Positions 40,846 through 52,990 of a stretch of 64,000 nt of DNA are shown here, one piece after another. The position numbers were made by a program, and so were the translations under genes. The notes beneath the pieces were generated by a model. It was not told the origin of the DNA. It was given only the letters and a program-made list of their open reading frames with translations, and did not search any database. Source of the stretch: Anodontia alba (taxonomy: Eukaryota; Mollusca; Bivalvia; Lucinida; Lucinidae); assembly GCA_964016985.1 (NCBI GenBank), contig OZ024823.1, positions 130,716,112 through 130,780,111 of the forward strand, read 5' to 3'. Within the stretch, counting starts at the first letter, position 1, and the number at the start of each line of letters is the position of its first letter.

Positions 40846-42142
40846 CTAGAAATTAAGGTACAGTATATGTTACAATGTCCACTCATATGCGTTGTCTGCC
40901 TTTGCGATACATATTGACCATGATGCATCGCAGCTCAGGTGTACCTACTTGGCACACATGCTGATTGCTGACAGCTGGTGTTCCAAAATACATGGGGTTT
41001 AGTTACTGCCAAACACGTTAATTTAAAAATGAAAGTGATCTAGTTACCGTGACTTAATATAAAAAGCAGAGAAAATCGAGATGCAACTTTGAACTCTGTT
41101 TAACCAGGTTTGAGATGTGTGTCTGTAGCCTTTATTATTCTTTTATATCCAATTTGCAACCAATTTAAGTACAAAAACAAAACACATGCTTTAATTTGAC
41201 AAATGTTAAAACACCAATCGAAACGTTCTGGAAGTTTTGTAATCAGAAATCGGCGGAAATTCAGAGAAAGGGCAACCAAGCAGGAACATACACACCCAGA
41301 ACATATAGCCAAACGACTAGCCAAGCAACTATCCCTTTCTTCTCGAAGTGATATAAAGTCATGACAGAACAAACACAATACTAAGGCACCAAACAGGACT
41401 GGACAAACAACTACACAGGTAGGAACCATCAAGTAATATATAGAGGGTATTGTACTTTGCGTTTAAAATACGGGAGCTATTTCCCGAGAGATTTTGAAAT
41501 GCTAAAAAAAAATAAAAAAAAAAAAAAAAATAAAAATAAAAAAAAAAAAAAAGAACGATTGCGATAGCACACGCTTGTTTATAATATTTGCTAGTCTCAA
41601 CTTCAATACTTCCTGTTTAAACTCAGTGTCTATTGATTAATCACTACATGTCATAAAATGACTTTTGTTTTATTTTGTTTTATGTTCTTCCGACGTTTCC
41701 AAACGACGTCAATATTTTTGCGACATGACATCGGTCATATTCACTAGTTATACATCGTGATACCCTTACTAGTGAAGCATGTGTTTAGGAGGAAGTATTT
41801 CCTCCAAGAAATGAACAATACGTTTACCGCAGAAGTTATTAATAGTATTTCCTCCAAGAAATGAATAATATTTTACCGTAGAAATCATTATCAATACCTT
41901 CAGAACTCTACTTTAAAAAGACTAAAGTAATTATAACTGCTAAAATACCAATGCCAAACAGTATTGGTATTTTTTCCAGCACACACACACACACACACAC
42001 ATTTGTTATGGAACGTATCAGAAGCACCTCGTCGTACCCCTCCTAATAAGTACTGACAACATATGGGCTGTCTTGAAATAACAAAATTATTTATCTGGAT
42101 TCTCATCCTTTCTGAATCCATGGTAGTATATTTAGCACTCAC
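40846..42142. other. Intron with low-complexity tracts
   Basis: Intron between exons 4 and 5. An A-rich run is at about 41511-41552. A strongly diverged minus-strand Penelope-like 3' fragment may lie at 41150-41420. A (CA)n tract is at about 41981-42001. No gene. Confidence 0.5.
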
Positions 42143-42259
42143 CTCTAACACTTGCGAAGTATGTATGCCCATTCTGTAGTTTAATATCATGGAAGGTATA
42201 GTGGTTACGTATTCCAACATTTACAAAATCCGATATATCTACACCTCCATATGCCGACC
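42143..42259 (-). CDS. FN3-like gene, exon 4
   Basis: 117 nt, phase 1 in, phase 1 out; acceptor TTTTACTACAG, donor GTGAGT. It encodes AYGGVDISDFVNVGIRNH, YTFHDIKLQNGHTYFASVR. A phase 1-1 exon that could be skipped without changing frame. Confidence 0.88.
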
Positions 42260-43887
42260 CTGTAGTAAAAGAGATTTCGTTTTGTAAAGGTTTGTTTTGA
42301 GCATAACTGTTTAAAGACAGTTATCCTTTACCACTTTCTGGGCACATTTAGCAAACAACAAATCGGTAAATGTTCCTTACTTTTTCCTAGCAAATACCCT
42401 TTAACATTTCATGCTATCTGCATTATTAGGAGAAAATTCGCAAGAAATGCCAAATCGATTTAACGATGAAAATAAGAAAATATGTCAAAATGCCCTCTGC
42501 TGGAATTTTACACATTATTCTATATGTTTAAATTTACATTTTCGATTTAAGACTATTAGAGAAACCTATAGAACCAAGTGTGGTTCATTCCTCCATGAAC
42601 GCAATGGATCACGCGAAGTGACGTGAAGGCAAAACAACTGACGCTTTCGGAGATTTGATTGGATGCTGCTACTGTTGTGATGACGTCGCCGCTCTTAAGC
42701 TATCCAAATATAATCCACCTGCCCTTAATGCAGTTCTCTCCAAGGTACGCGAGAAAAATAATGTAAATATAAGTAATGGACTTGATTTTTCCGAAATTTA
42801 TTGAGGTATGACCGCAGAGGGTCGCATGCAAAGTGAATGAACCTCTTCGGGGTGCATTCATTTTGCACGCGACGAAATGCGGTCACACCTCAATGAACTT
42901 CGAAAAAAAATAAAATTCATTTCTTAAATGTTTCAGAAAATTTACTTTTTTCAAGCAACAAGAGCAGTTTGACCAGGGCCTTCCGCTACTTGCTGTCAGA
43001 ATCTCTAAACCCTGTGAAACAGAAAATACCCTAATAAGAATGCATGAACGGATAGGCTCGCATATGGCATAATGACGCGTTTCTTATGCTGTAAATCATT
43101 AGACAATTAGCTGTCTTACTTTTTTGTTAAAATGTACGTTTTCTCCTTTGTTTTCAGCTTTTGCACATAGATGAGCTTTTAGGAGGTGGTCGTCTGCTGC
43201 GAAGGTGTCGTGTATCTTACGTCACCGGGGCGTCCTACTGATATTGGCTTACAGTTGGGCAAGGCCTGCTATCCTTGTAGCAGGTAAGGGTAGACGGGAA
43301 TGTTTTTATTTCTTCTGTTTCTTCACTTTCATTCCTGTTCCTCTTTCTTCCCTGTTCTTCTCTTTCATCTCTCTTACTATTTCTTCTATCTCTTTTTCTC
43401 CCTTTCTCTTGCAGACGACACAAAATGACCCACGAGGGCTAACGTGTCGTTAAACCCCAACACAATCAACAGGCGAGATTTCGAGCAAGACAAGCTAGCT
43501 TAAGCCAACACTTTTGATCCAAGGTAGGTATTCAGATGCGGATCCTCTTTGCTGTAATTTTAGCGTTACGGTAATTTTATTGATTTATTTTTCATTTTAT
43601 TTATACAACATTTTGATAGCGTGGCACTTTTAGCTATCATAGCCATTCTACCAAGCGGCCCTCTGTAAAAACATAATATTATCGAATATAAAGAAACATA
43701 ACATGCAATTATGTACAAATATACACATATATAACATTTTTCTACAAAGAATGCAATAATACAAACAAACTGCAACAGTTTTATTATTTAATAAAATGCC
43801 ATCTGTAAAGATCATCTGAAACCCTAGAAGCTCATATAGTCTTTATTAAAATTGCAACAGAGGGATAGTTTTAAGGTCATTTCGGAA
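42260..43887. other. Intron with one foldback
   Basis: The foldback at 42789-42904 is listed separately. TCTTTCATCTCTCTTACTATT-type pyrimidine-rich DNA lies near 43310-43420. The block near 43440-43500 (GGCGAGATTTCGAGCAAGAC) recurs diverged at 51250-51290. No gene. Confidence 0.5.
42789..42904. repeat. 116-bp foldback
   Basis: Left arm TTCCGAAATTTATTGAGGTA with GACCGCAGAGGGTCGCATGC; right arm GCACGCGACGAAATGCGGTC ending CAATGAACTTCGAA. Many paired positions, with mismatches. Confidence 0.75.
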
Positions 43888-44278
43888 AATATAAAGGAAG
43901 GCAATGATCAGGAATCGATACAATTATCCTACATCTCCCAGAGACATCAAAGGGAAAGAAACACAAACACGAAATAACTGGACCCTAATTGAAACATCAC
44001 TAGCAGAAAGCCAAACGACAGTTACTTACCCACAAAGTGGTCAAATGGCTATCCAAAACAAACAGATGTAAGCGACACATACATTCAAAGACGAACTATA
44101 AAAAAAATACACCATGACAGAAGAACCGCCTTGGAACGGTCAGTGAAAAGTATTTCACTGTGTATGTGGGGGGGGGGGGGGAGCTTAAATCGATTTTACG
44201 TGGCCACAATCCTCGCCCTTACTTCTGCCGCGTTTTAGACACTTAATTGGTTCAGTTCGCATGAAAGCTTCCTGAATG
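43888..44278 (-). mobile_element. Penelope-like B5 (3' region)
   Basis: From GGAAGGCAATGATCAGGAAT through GCCTTGGAACGGTCAGTG, a G run at about 44167-44180, and TTGGTTCAGTTCGCATG. It ends where copy A18 begins in the other orientation. Confidence 0.8.
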
Positions 44279-45128
44279 TTACGGTACTTAGTGTACAGAA
44301 ATTTACAAAAATTGTAGGTAAATCTAACTTTTCGGAGTAATTCAGAAAACTTATTAACCGTTATAAAAGAATTGGCTATAGCCTGGATATTATGCGGCAG
44401 ACTGCATGCCTAGTTGTCAACCCAATCATTGTTGATGGCTATACTTCACTCTTTAATTGCACGACGGCGGTTCGGGCCTCAGACTCAATGACGGCCTCTT
44501 CGTAAAACTTTAACCAGTGGGTTGAGGGTTGACGATATGTCTTTGGCTTGGCCCGCCCTGGTTCAACTACTGGTTTTCATTTACTCTGGCATACAGTAGA
44601 ATGAGCCATGAGTACTCGTCTTTGTTCATTATAGTGATTAATTTGATTTTTATGTTTTCGCTTTGATGCATTGACTGAGTTGGGAGCCTTTATGCGAACC
44701 GAATTTTTATGTATTTCTTTACTAAGAGTAGCATCGGGACCCAGGGTGAAGTTGGCTAGCTGTAAAAGTGCTTTAACCCCCCGCCCACACCCCACACCCC
44801 CCCCCCCCCCCCCACCCCCGGTGTTTGCTCTACCGACCGTTCTAAGGCAGTGGTCCCGGTGTTAGTCTTACTCTTTGTTGCTTTGTGGTTTATTCTACGA
44901 GGCGATTTGTTGTATGTCTTTCCATGTGTCGTTTTGTTCTTGTGTTTTTTCAGTCCTTTTAGTATTGCGATTACCTCGCTTGGGGAAAAGAGAGCTAATC
45001 TTAGTGCTTTTCGTACGTTTATTCGCTTTGTGCTTGTTTAGATTTGTCGGTTTCCTCTTCCTCTTGGGGTCTGGGTAGGGCTGCGGTTTGTGATTGTGGC
45101 ACTCCCTGAACTTTTCTCTTACCTTTTT
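44279..45128 (+). mobile_element. Penelope-like element A18
   Basis: RT C-terminus (AAATCTAACTTTTCGGAGTA, CTGGATATTATGCGGCAGAC) followed by a full 3' region. It has an expanded C tract at 44785-44820 and ends ACTTTTCTCTTACCTTTTTTT. Confidence 0.87.
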
Positions 45129-45130
45129 TT

Positions 45131-45240
45131 CCTAACCCATCAGTGCTATATCTCCGAGAACACAAAAAAAAAAATCAACAAATTACAGAGATGAAACAAC
45201 GATGAGGACTCGACAGCACGAAACAACTGAAATGCTAAAG
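45131..45240 (-). mobile_element. Penelope-like B6 fragment
   Basis: CCTAACCCATCAGTGCTATA, GAGGACTCGACAGCACG and AACTGAAATGCTAAAG match the middle of the B 3' region. Confidence 0.7.
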
Positions 45241-45329
45241 CCTTAAGTTAAAAGGAGAAAAAGTGGACGCGTGATGTCTAAAACAAGGTATATACCGAAT
45301 AACATAACTAAAAACAATTGGATTAAAGG

Positions 45330-47130
45330 GTTATAAAGGCTTAAGATTCTAGGAGAATGACGTTTAAACAATGTTTAAACAATACTTTAAACTCAATTAA
45401 TGATGGTGTTCTTATAGACTTAGGTAATGAATTCCATAAGTTCAGAGTTGTACTGGAGAAAGAGCGATCGTATAGCGTAGTTCGTGAACTTGGAACCGAA
45501 GAGAGGTCATTTTCAGTTGACCTAAGCCATTATGGGTGGTTGAAAGCGGTTTCAATAAGTTGCTGACATATGCTGGGGCTACCTCATTCAAAAGTGTAAG
45601 TCAAAACAGCCATGTTGTAAGTTATTCGTTTTGGTACGGCTAGCCATTCCAGTTCTTGGAACAAGGCTGCAGACAGTGTTCTATACTCGGCTTGTAGAAT
45701 AATGCGCGCAGCCCTTTGCTGTAGTTTTGAAAGACTTTTGTTATTTGCCTTGATGTATTTCCCCATGTATTACACCCATAATCCAATAAAGGCAATATGT
45801 AACTTTGATAGAATACTTTCTGAATATCTTGCGTTACGTAAAGTGCAATTTGCTTAAGAAGAGATATTTTTGTCTAAATTAGTGACAATAGATAGTCAAT
45901 CTGTGGCGTCCAGGTAAGTTTTTCGTCAATAAATACGCCTAAAAGGTTTTTCTTTGGGAACTTTTTCAATAGTTTTGTCATCTATGTTTAAGGATAGATG
46001 GTAAGAATGATTGAGTCTTCCTCTAGGTTCTACTAACATAAATGTGTCTGCACTATGAATTGGCTATTTCAAGATCACGTTTTAGCTCTGTATTGATAAT
46101 ATTGATGTCCTGGCAACTCGTATGGACTGTCGCATCATCTGCAAAGAAGTTTGAAGAACAATATTTGAACATTAGTGGTAAGTCATTAATGAATAATAAA
46201 AATAAGACGGTCCTAATCGAAGCTTTTGGAACTCCAGATCTTAATAGGGAGAAAGAGGATGTTCCTGTATCGCTATCTATAGTTTGTCGGCAAAATTCAA
46301 GATAAGATTTAAACCACTGGATAGATTAATTGCTAAATTTACAATCCAAAAGCTTATTGATCAAAATTTTATGGTCGACTAAGTCAAACGCTTTTTTTAC
46401 ATCAATGAATAGTGTTCCAACGATGTCTCCCTTGTCAGTGCAGGCCATTCATTGGTCTATCAATTTTACAAGTGCTGTTTGACACCTATGAGTTTGTCGA
46501 AACCCAGACTGGCTTTCATGTATTTATAAAGATATGCCATTAAATGTTTGTTAATGTTTGTTTACATGCCTTTCGAAAACATTTGAAATAGTCGGCAAAA
46601 TCAAATGGGCCGTTAATTAGAGGGGTCTCTTGGGGTCTGGGAAGGGCTGCGGTTTGTGATTGTGGCACTCCCTGGACTTTTCTCTTACCTTTTTTACTAC
46701 AACTTTTATGAATTGGGAAGACTTTCGCTGATTGAAGTTGGTCAGGAAAACTCCAGTTTTTAAGCTTTTATTTATAAGAGCAGCTACGCCAGGCGATATA
46801 ATCTGAGAAACTAACTAAATTATCCTAGGACTAAGACCGTCTTATCCTTTTGCTTTTGACACGTCCAGTGCGCTAATAAACATTGAGACTATTCCTGGGG
46901 TAATATATGTTATTTTAAAGTATACATCACAATGTACTTTGCTATCTGTGAATGTTTCTAGTTCTTTAAGGTCCATTATTTGAGCATCTATTTTGTTATC
47001 AGTTAGGTATCAGATATAGAAGTAAAGTATTCATTTAATTTAGAGGTGATTTGGCCAGAGGTAGCATCTTTATTATTGTCGATGATTATCTCCTCTGGTA
47101 AGTTATCAGAACTCCGTTTGCAATTTAAAG
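45330..47130 (-). pseudogene. Non-LTR retrotransposon RT relic, split by stub A19
   Basis: Read on the minus strand from about 47110: NKDATSGQITSKLNEYFTSI, then ISALDVSKAKG, RPISILPTISNVFERH, and the catalytic region NFFADDATVH at about 46120-46152. It ends SKLQQRAARIILQAEYRT and TTLNLWNSLPKSIRTPSLIE near 45400. The order and motifs are those of a jockey/CR1-like LINE ORF2, by family knowledge. Several stops and frameshifts. No endonuclease domain was seen. Confidence 0.82.
46630..46697 (+). mobile_element. Penelope-like 3' stub A19 inside the LINE
   Basis: TTGGGGTCTGGGAAGGGCTG to ACTTTTCTCTTACCTTTTTT, inserted between codons for FPIHKSC and RPISILP of the LINE relic, in opposite orientation to it. 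Confidence 0.87.
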
Positions 47131-48278
47131 ACTTCTTCCGATACCGAGGCACCTTTTTTTAGATTTGAATCTAAGTACATCGAATGGTACCGTTTCCACC
47201 AAAATTTATGATAAACGGGACAATTTTGATTTTGATACAGTCGATTTCCCTTTTCTGGATGGCTGTGTTCCCCGGCGTACCTCATATGGGGTATACATAT
47301 CTCACCTTATTAGATTCGCCAGAGCTTCTTCAAATCTTAGTGACTTTAACTGCCGTAATAAAGCCCTTACTGCCAAACTTCTTTGGCAGGGCTAGCGTTA
47401 TTTTAAATTTCGCAAGGCGTTTTCGAAATTTTATCGCAGACACAGTGCCTTGGTAGAAAAATATAACAGCGGTCTGAAAACACTTCTGCAACAAGGTATA
47501 TCAGAACCAGAATTTTACGATGACTTAGTGTACAGAATTAGAAAAATTGTAGATATCGAACTTTTCGGAGCAATTCAGAAAACTAAATAACCGTTATAAA
47601 AGAATTGGCTGTAGACTGGATATTATGCGGCAGACTGCATTCCTAGTTATCAACCCAATCATTGTTGATGGCTGTGCTCCACTCTTTAATTGAACAACGG
47701 CGGTTTGGGCCTCAGACTCAATGATGGCCGTAAAACTTTAAACAGTGGGTTGGCGCTGAACGATATGTCTTTGGCTTGGTTCGCCGTGGTTCAACTATTG
47801 GTTTTCATTTACTCTGGTACACAGTAGAATTGCCATGAGTACTCGTCTTTGTTTATCATAGTGATTAATTTGATTTTTATGTTTTCGGTTTGATGCATTG
47901 ACTAAGTTGGGAGCCGTTATGCGAACTGAATTTTTATATATGTCTGTATTAAGAGCAGCATCGGGACCTAGGGCGAAGTTGGCTGGCCGTAAAAGTGCTT
48001 TAAATGCCCGGTGGTTTATTCTACTGACCGTTCTAAGGCGGTGGTCCCGGTGTTACTTTGTGGTTTATTCTACGAGGCGATTTATACAAGTTTTGCCGTG
48101 TTATTTTGATCTTGTATTTTTAGTCGTTTTAGCATTGCGATTATCTCGCTTGAGGAAGAGAAAGCTAATCTTAGTACTTTTCGTACGTTGGTTCGATTTG
48201 CGCTTGTTTGGTTTTGTCTGTTTTCTCTTCCTCTTTGTGTCTGGGAAGGGCTGCGGCTTGTGATTGTGGCACTCTCTA
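47131..48278 (+). mobile_element. Penelope-like element A20
   Basis: Starts in the RT (TCTTCCGATACCGAGGCACC; frame with DFPFLDGCVPRRTSYGV), continues through LLQQG and the RT end, then the 3' region. The 3' terminus is lost: it stops at GATTGTGGCACTCTCTACCG. A stop follows LLWQG near 47393. Confidence 0.86.
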
Positions 48279-48807
48279 CCGTTTTTCCGATAGTACAAAC
48301 CTACTCCTCCGCCAGTCTTATCCCGTACAGCCGACCTATCTTTCCGCAATAACTCAAAATCGTGTAGAGCCACTTGATCATCCGAAACAGAACCTGTCAA
48401 AATGTCTCACACACGCCCAGTATATCTGGACAATGATTCTTTGGCATTACAATTTATAATTCATTTAGTTCGGGAATGACGTGCCTAATATTTAAATTGC
48501 AAAAATAAAGACCTTTTGAATGAAAAGACATTTCTGTTTCAGACGTAAAGAGTGGGCTGTAAGAATCTTCATTATCGTAAAATATACCATTTGCATGATC
48601 ATTTAGACAGTATTACGAGACGCAGAATGATCTGAGTTTTCAACTATACTTGGCTCATTGGAGAGGTTTCAGTCCGAATGGCATCGCAGTTTGACTGTTC
48701 ATAGCCTTCGTCATGAAAAAGCTGTTTGAATCGATTTTCTGTTGTTTCACTGAACGAGCTGTTTGAACGCCGTTTCTTGCACTCACTAGTACTCTGCCGT
48801 GTACTAA
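48279..48807. other. Unannotated intron stretch
   Basis: Between A20 and the B7 element. Nothing recognised. Confidence 0.5.
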
Positions 48808-50436
48808 ATAGAAAGGAAGGCAATGATCAGGAATCGATACAATTATCCCACACTTCCCATCAGAGACATCAAAGGGAAAGAAACACAAAAACGAAATAAC
48901 TGGACCCTAGTGGAAACATCACTAGCAGAAAGCCAAGCGGACAGTTACTTTCCCACAAAATGGCCAAATGGCTATCCAAAACAAAAAGATGTAAGCGACA
49001 AACATTCAAAGACGAACTGTAACAAAAATATCCCATGACAGAAGAACCGCCTTGGAACGGTCAGTGAAAAAAAATTCACTGGGGGGGGGGGGGGTGCGGG
49101 GAGTGGGGGGGCTTAAATCGATTTTACGTGGCCACAATCCTCGGCCTTACTTCTGCCGCGTTTTAGACACATGATTTGATGCATTGACTGAGTTGGGAGC
49201 CTTTATGCGAACCGAATTTTTATGTATTTCTGTATTAAGAGTAGCATCGGGACCCAGGGTGAAGTTGGCTAGCTGTAAAAGTGCTTTAAACCCCCCGGTA
49301 GTTTGCTCTACCGACCGTTCTAAGGCGGTGGTCCCGGTGTTAGTCTTACTCTTTGTTGCTTTGTGGCTTATTCTACGAGGCGATTTGTTGTATGTCTTTC
49401 CGTGTGTCATTTTGTTCTTGTGTTTTTCAGTCCTTTTAGTATTGCGATTACCTCGCTTGGGGAGAGAGAGCTAATCTTAGTGCTTTTTGTACGTTTGTTC
49501 GGTTTGTGCTTGTTTAGATTTGTCGGTTTCCTCTTCCTTTTGGGGTCTGGGAAGGGCTGCGGTTTGTGATTGTGGCACTCCCTGGACTTTTCTCTTACCT
49601 TTTTGTTCAGTCCGCATGAAGGCTTCCTAACTCATTAGTGCTACATATCCGAGAACACAAAAAAATCAACAAATTACAGAGATAAAACAACGATGAGGAC
49701 TCGACAGCACGAAACAACTTAAATGCTAGAGCAAAAGAAAACCAACAGAAAGACACCGGTGGGCCCGACCAAAGATAGGGCATCAAGTACCAACCAACAT
49801 TACCCAAAATTAAATTTCAAGTAAACCTTTACGCTGGAACCATCACAGAATCTGAGGCCTAACCCTCCGGCGTGCAAATAAATGCACGCAGTCTGTCGTA
49901 TAACATTTATGTTGTACCCAATTTTTTTATATCGAAGAATGATTTTACGAAATTGGGTACTGAAGTCATTGCAAGCATATATTTTTCTGAATTTATATGC
50001 TAAGTCACCATAAAATTCGGGTTCCGATAGGCCTTGTTGCAGAAGAGATTTAAGTCCCAACATTGAATTTAGAAACTAAATCGGAATGATGTCTATAAAA
50101 CTTAGAAAAGGCTTTACATAGTTTATGATACCGATAACCCGGATTAAGAAGTTTCGCAGTTAGCAATTTATTACGAGTGTTGAAGTCAGTTACATGACTA
50201 GACACTCTGGCAAATCGAAATAACTGTGAAATATAAACACCGTAGGATGCCGCACGAGGAACATCACCATCCAAGAAACGAAAGTTTACAATCACAAAAT
50301 CAAAATCATCGCGTTTATCATAAAGCCATTCCGGCCAACACCGCTTCCATTGTACCAACAATGTGTACTGTGGCCTTTTCGAGAACAGATATGGCAGTTT
50401 AGCCATTGTGCGGCTGTTAGTATCTCTAAAGTGCAC
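48808..50436 (-). mobile_element. Penelope-like element B7/B8, split by A21
   Basis: 3' end at the left (GGAAGGCAATGATCAGGAAT), core CGCCTTGGAACGGTCAGTG, G-rich tract at 49081-49110. It is then interrupted by A21 and resumes at GTTCAGTCCGCATGAAGGC. The RT frame on the minus strand has DFDFVIVNFRFLDGDVPRA, LLQQGLSEPEFYGDLAYKF and IGYNINVIRQTACI (about 50330-49800), with a frameshift near 50056. RT similarity to subfamily A is clear, but the 3' regions differ. The exact 5' limit is uncertain (50330-50436). Confidence 0.83.
49171..49602 (+). mobile_element. Penelope-like element A21 inside B7/B8
   Basis: From ATTTGATGCATTGACTGAG to ACTTTTCTCTTACCTTTTT. It separates GCGTTTTAGACAC from GTTCAGTCCGCATG, which are contiguous (apart from a few bases) in B5. 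Subfamily A was thus active after this B copy. Confidence 0.86.
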
Positions 50437-50517
50437 CCGTTTTTTCGCACATGTGTATGATTTCTTGGGCCTGTATAATTTGATTCAGTACCAGAATATC
50501 ACTCTATGAACTGAATC

Positions 50518-50853
50518 AAGATTTTTCAGCAGTTTCCTAATTCCATGAGGGCTAAGGTGAATCCCACCCCTCTGGAAGTAGGAGTGCAATATCAACCGAG
50601 ACCAGCTAGAAGCTATTATATTAATCAATAAAGTCCATGCCCATGTTTTGGCATAACTTTGAGGTGCTTATTAAATGGATCAAGGTCAACAGTCCCTCGT
50701 GGTAGCAAACCTGGCACAATTATGCAACGATTTACAGATACTAATCTGTTCAAAAGTTTGGTATAACTATCACAAAAAGTGACTAGATCATCACCCTAGG
50801 CAGCGCCATTACCACCTGCATAAATCACAATGGTTTTGCACTGATCCATATTG
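50518..50853 (-). pseudogene. SGNH-hydrolase-like relic
   Basis: The minus strand gives MDQCKTIVIYAGGNGAA, DDLVTFCDSYTKLLNRLVSV, CIIVPGLLPRGT and, shifted, GVGFTLALMELGNC. The IYAGGN block resembles the GxND segment of SGNH/GDSL esterases. Such domains are known in ORF1 proteins of some LINEs and in other mobile-element proteins. Stops and frameshifts show decay. Element type unresolved. Confidence 0.5.
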
Positions 50854-51767
50854 TATTCAGACAGTCTGCTCTGTTGTGTTTGAATAGTGCCCCTGGAAAC
50901 AATCCAACAGCTGTATTGTGCTTAAGTTTATTAAATTTAATGACTTTAAATATTAAGTTACCAACTAATAAAATTGCCCGGTTTATTAATTTCTTTGTTT
51001 TGGAGAGTTTGTCAAGTCAATCTGTTCATGATCCTCTGAATTTCGTTTGTTAGTTGTACTTTTTCGATAAGTTGGAGAAACAGTCTCTCTCTGTTTTATT
51101 TGGTATTGTCAGTTCGGTTGGGGTTGTAAGGTACCTTTGCAGCCTGTTTCGGTTTATTAAGTAATTATTCGTTGCAAGTTTATTATTGTTTAATGTTTAC
51201 TGTTATTTGCAGTTTATAAACAGGGCCCAACCTGACCGAAAACACATTAAAGGCGATATTTCGACAAATCAAGCTGGTTTAAGCCCCCGGTATTTTTTAG
51301 TTTTATTTTTCATTTATTGATTTATTCATATATATTTTTATTTATTTATTTATCTGTTGTGCTGATGGTTCCAATGCGGTTCCTCTGTTGCAGTTATTGT
51401 TTGTTTATGTTCCGGTTATTGCAGTCTTAGTGTGTTGTCGATGTTATTCCTCATCTCTGCTTTCGCTGACGCGAGAAGGCTGTTTCGTCTGCAGAGGATC
51501 ATCTACCTCATTAAGGCCGTAGGACATGAAAATAAGATACTCAGGGAAAGAAACAATCAATGACTACAACCATTCCTAGCCGCTACAAATAGATAAACAC
51601 CAAACAAATGGACTCGACCACACGCACCACAACTCGTCTACCGTAGATAATAGAATGACAATCTAGAATAATGCGCCTAGATATCTCATCAGAAAGATCG
51701 CCTTGGAACGAATCGAAGACGTTGCAATCAATAACATTACGACAGCAGTTCAATTAGCAACGCTTAC
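50854..51767. other. Unannotated intron stretch
   Basis: Contains T-rich DNA near 51297-51355 and the weakly repeated block GCGATATTTCGACAAATCAA near 51252. No gene. Confidence 0.5.
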
Positions 51768-51873
51768 CAAGTGCCACGTCATATCTCATAATGCCTGAAG
51801 AGTGGACAGCGTGTCCCGCTTCTTCCACATCTATGAAGGAATCCCAGTTGATAGACATGTCAGTGGATGAAGA
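51768..51873 (-). CDS. FN3-like gene, exon 3
   Basis: 106 nt, phase 0 in, phase 1 out; acceptor CTATTCCAG, donor GTAAGC. It encodes SSSTDMSINWDSFIDVEE and HAVHSSGIMRYDVALG, the W..F.D...SGI..Y signature with a short insertion. Too short to stand out as a frame, but phase and motif both fit. Confidence 0.86.
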
Positions 51874-52168
51874 CTGGAATAGAAACAGAAACTATTATTT
51901 GTTATGGATCATCCCCTCACATGTTACCTAAATGTGCCAATCTAGATCGGTGCCACAGATTCGTCACCAATCATAACAGATAACAGATGGTCCACAGTAA
52001 AAGTAAAACAGATATATGTTTGAAAATTTGGTTAAAACATAAAAACACTGTTCTTCGTGGAAAAAAGAAGAAGAACAAACAAAGAGAGAGAGAAAAGATA
52101 AAGGAAGAGGAACTGCTACAGGTGTACCACATTGGAACGGTCAACAATAAAACCGACTATGTCGTAAA
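51874..52168. other. Intron between exons 2 and 3, first part
   Basis: Purine-rich DNA near 52057-52115 and a lone ATTGGAACGGTCAACA near 52131, resembling the Penelope-like core. No gene. Confidence 0.45.
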
Positions 52169-52418
52169 CCTGGGCCCAGTTGTTCGAAAATAACGATGTC
52201 GTTAGTTAACGTATCGTTAAAACTTTGATCATTAAATGTGGTATAAATGCTAATATTTTTGCTGAAAAAATGTGAGTAGGTTTTGCATTTGCAAAAGCTA
52301 CTCACTTGTTTTCGGCAAAAATAACTGTGAGTTAGATACTGTACTTACTAGAGCAGTTAAAATTTCGACCACTAATGAGCTCGTTAAGCTAACGATGCTT
52401 TGAACAACTGGGGCCAGG
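52169..52418. mobile_element. MITE with CCTGGGCCCAGTTGTTC ends, copy 2
   Basis: Ends CCTGGGCCCAGTTGTTCG and AACAACTGGGGCCAGG, with subterminal ACGATGTCGTTAGTTAACG and CGTTAAGCTAACGATG. It is homologous to 36302-36546. Its interior contains an inverted AAAGCTACTCA / TGAGTAGGTTTTG pair. Confidence 0.82.
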
Positions 52419-52870
52419 TATTATGGACGTCCACTTGTAAAATATAACAGTTTGTTCTGTTCAGGAGTTCACTAACATATTATTGGATCAACAGGTTTGT
52501 AAAAGTATTTCGATTTGATAAAATTACCTGTATAGATTTTAGCTTTCCTCTTAATACATTGTCGATTTTGTTTTGTTTCAAATAGCTACTACTCTACATA
52601 ATTCATTTTAAAAATCCGAGAAATACAATAATTCTACGAGAACAACATGCGAACATCACAGACCTCCATCAGCCTGGATATCCGTTGATTGATCTCAGCC
52701 TTTGTTCGTTCATACACTGGGAATACAGTTTATCATTATGCAAAAAAGGGGTCATGTACCGTATATATCCTAAATATTCGGGCATTTTACCTTACCATAA
52801 ATGTCTTTTGATAGAAACAAGAAAATTTTACTATTTGTTGAATTGCCTAGAATACTGCTGGATCGGTAAC

Positions 52871-52990
52871 ACACAGTGCAGACCCTGGTAGGGATTCCTA
52901 CTCTGCGGCATCCGATTTGGGTCTACACTATTTGCTCAGGCCTGTATTTTCGAATACTTAGGGAAAATACGGTATCCAATTGGTTATGTC
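52871..52990. repeat. Family F decayed foldback copy
   Basis: AGTGCAGACCCTGGTAGGG ... GGGTCTACACTATTTGCTC, followed by TTTCGAATACTTAGGG. It is homologous to 149-250 but the palindrome is degraded. Confidence 0.7.

Noticed and set aside
40661..40849. Plus-strand frame over exon 5.
   Set aside because: It is the antisense of a phase-consistent minus-strand exon with domain motifs.
41511..41552. Poly(A) tail of a retrocopy.
   Set aside because: It is an A-rich run interrupted by T, with no gene-like sequence upstream and no target duplication seen.
43205..43453. 82-codon plus-strand frame.
   Set aside because: Composed of a pyrimidine-rich low-complexity run, and the end overlaps sequence that recurs elsewhere.
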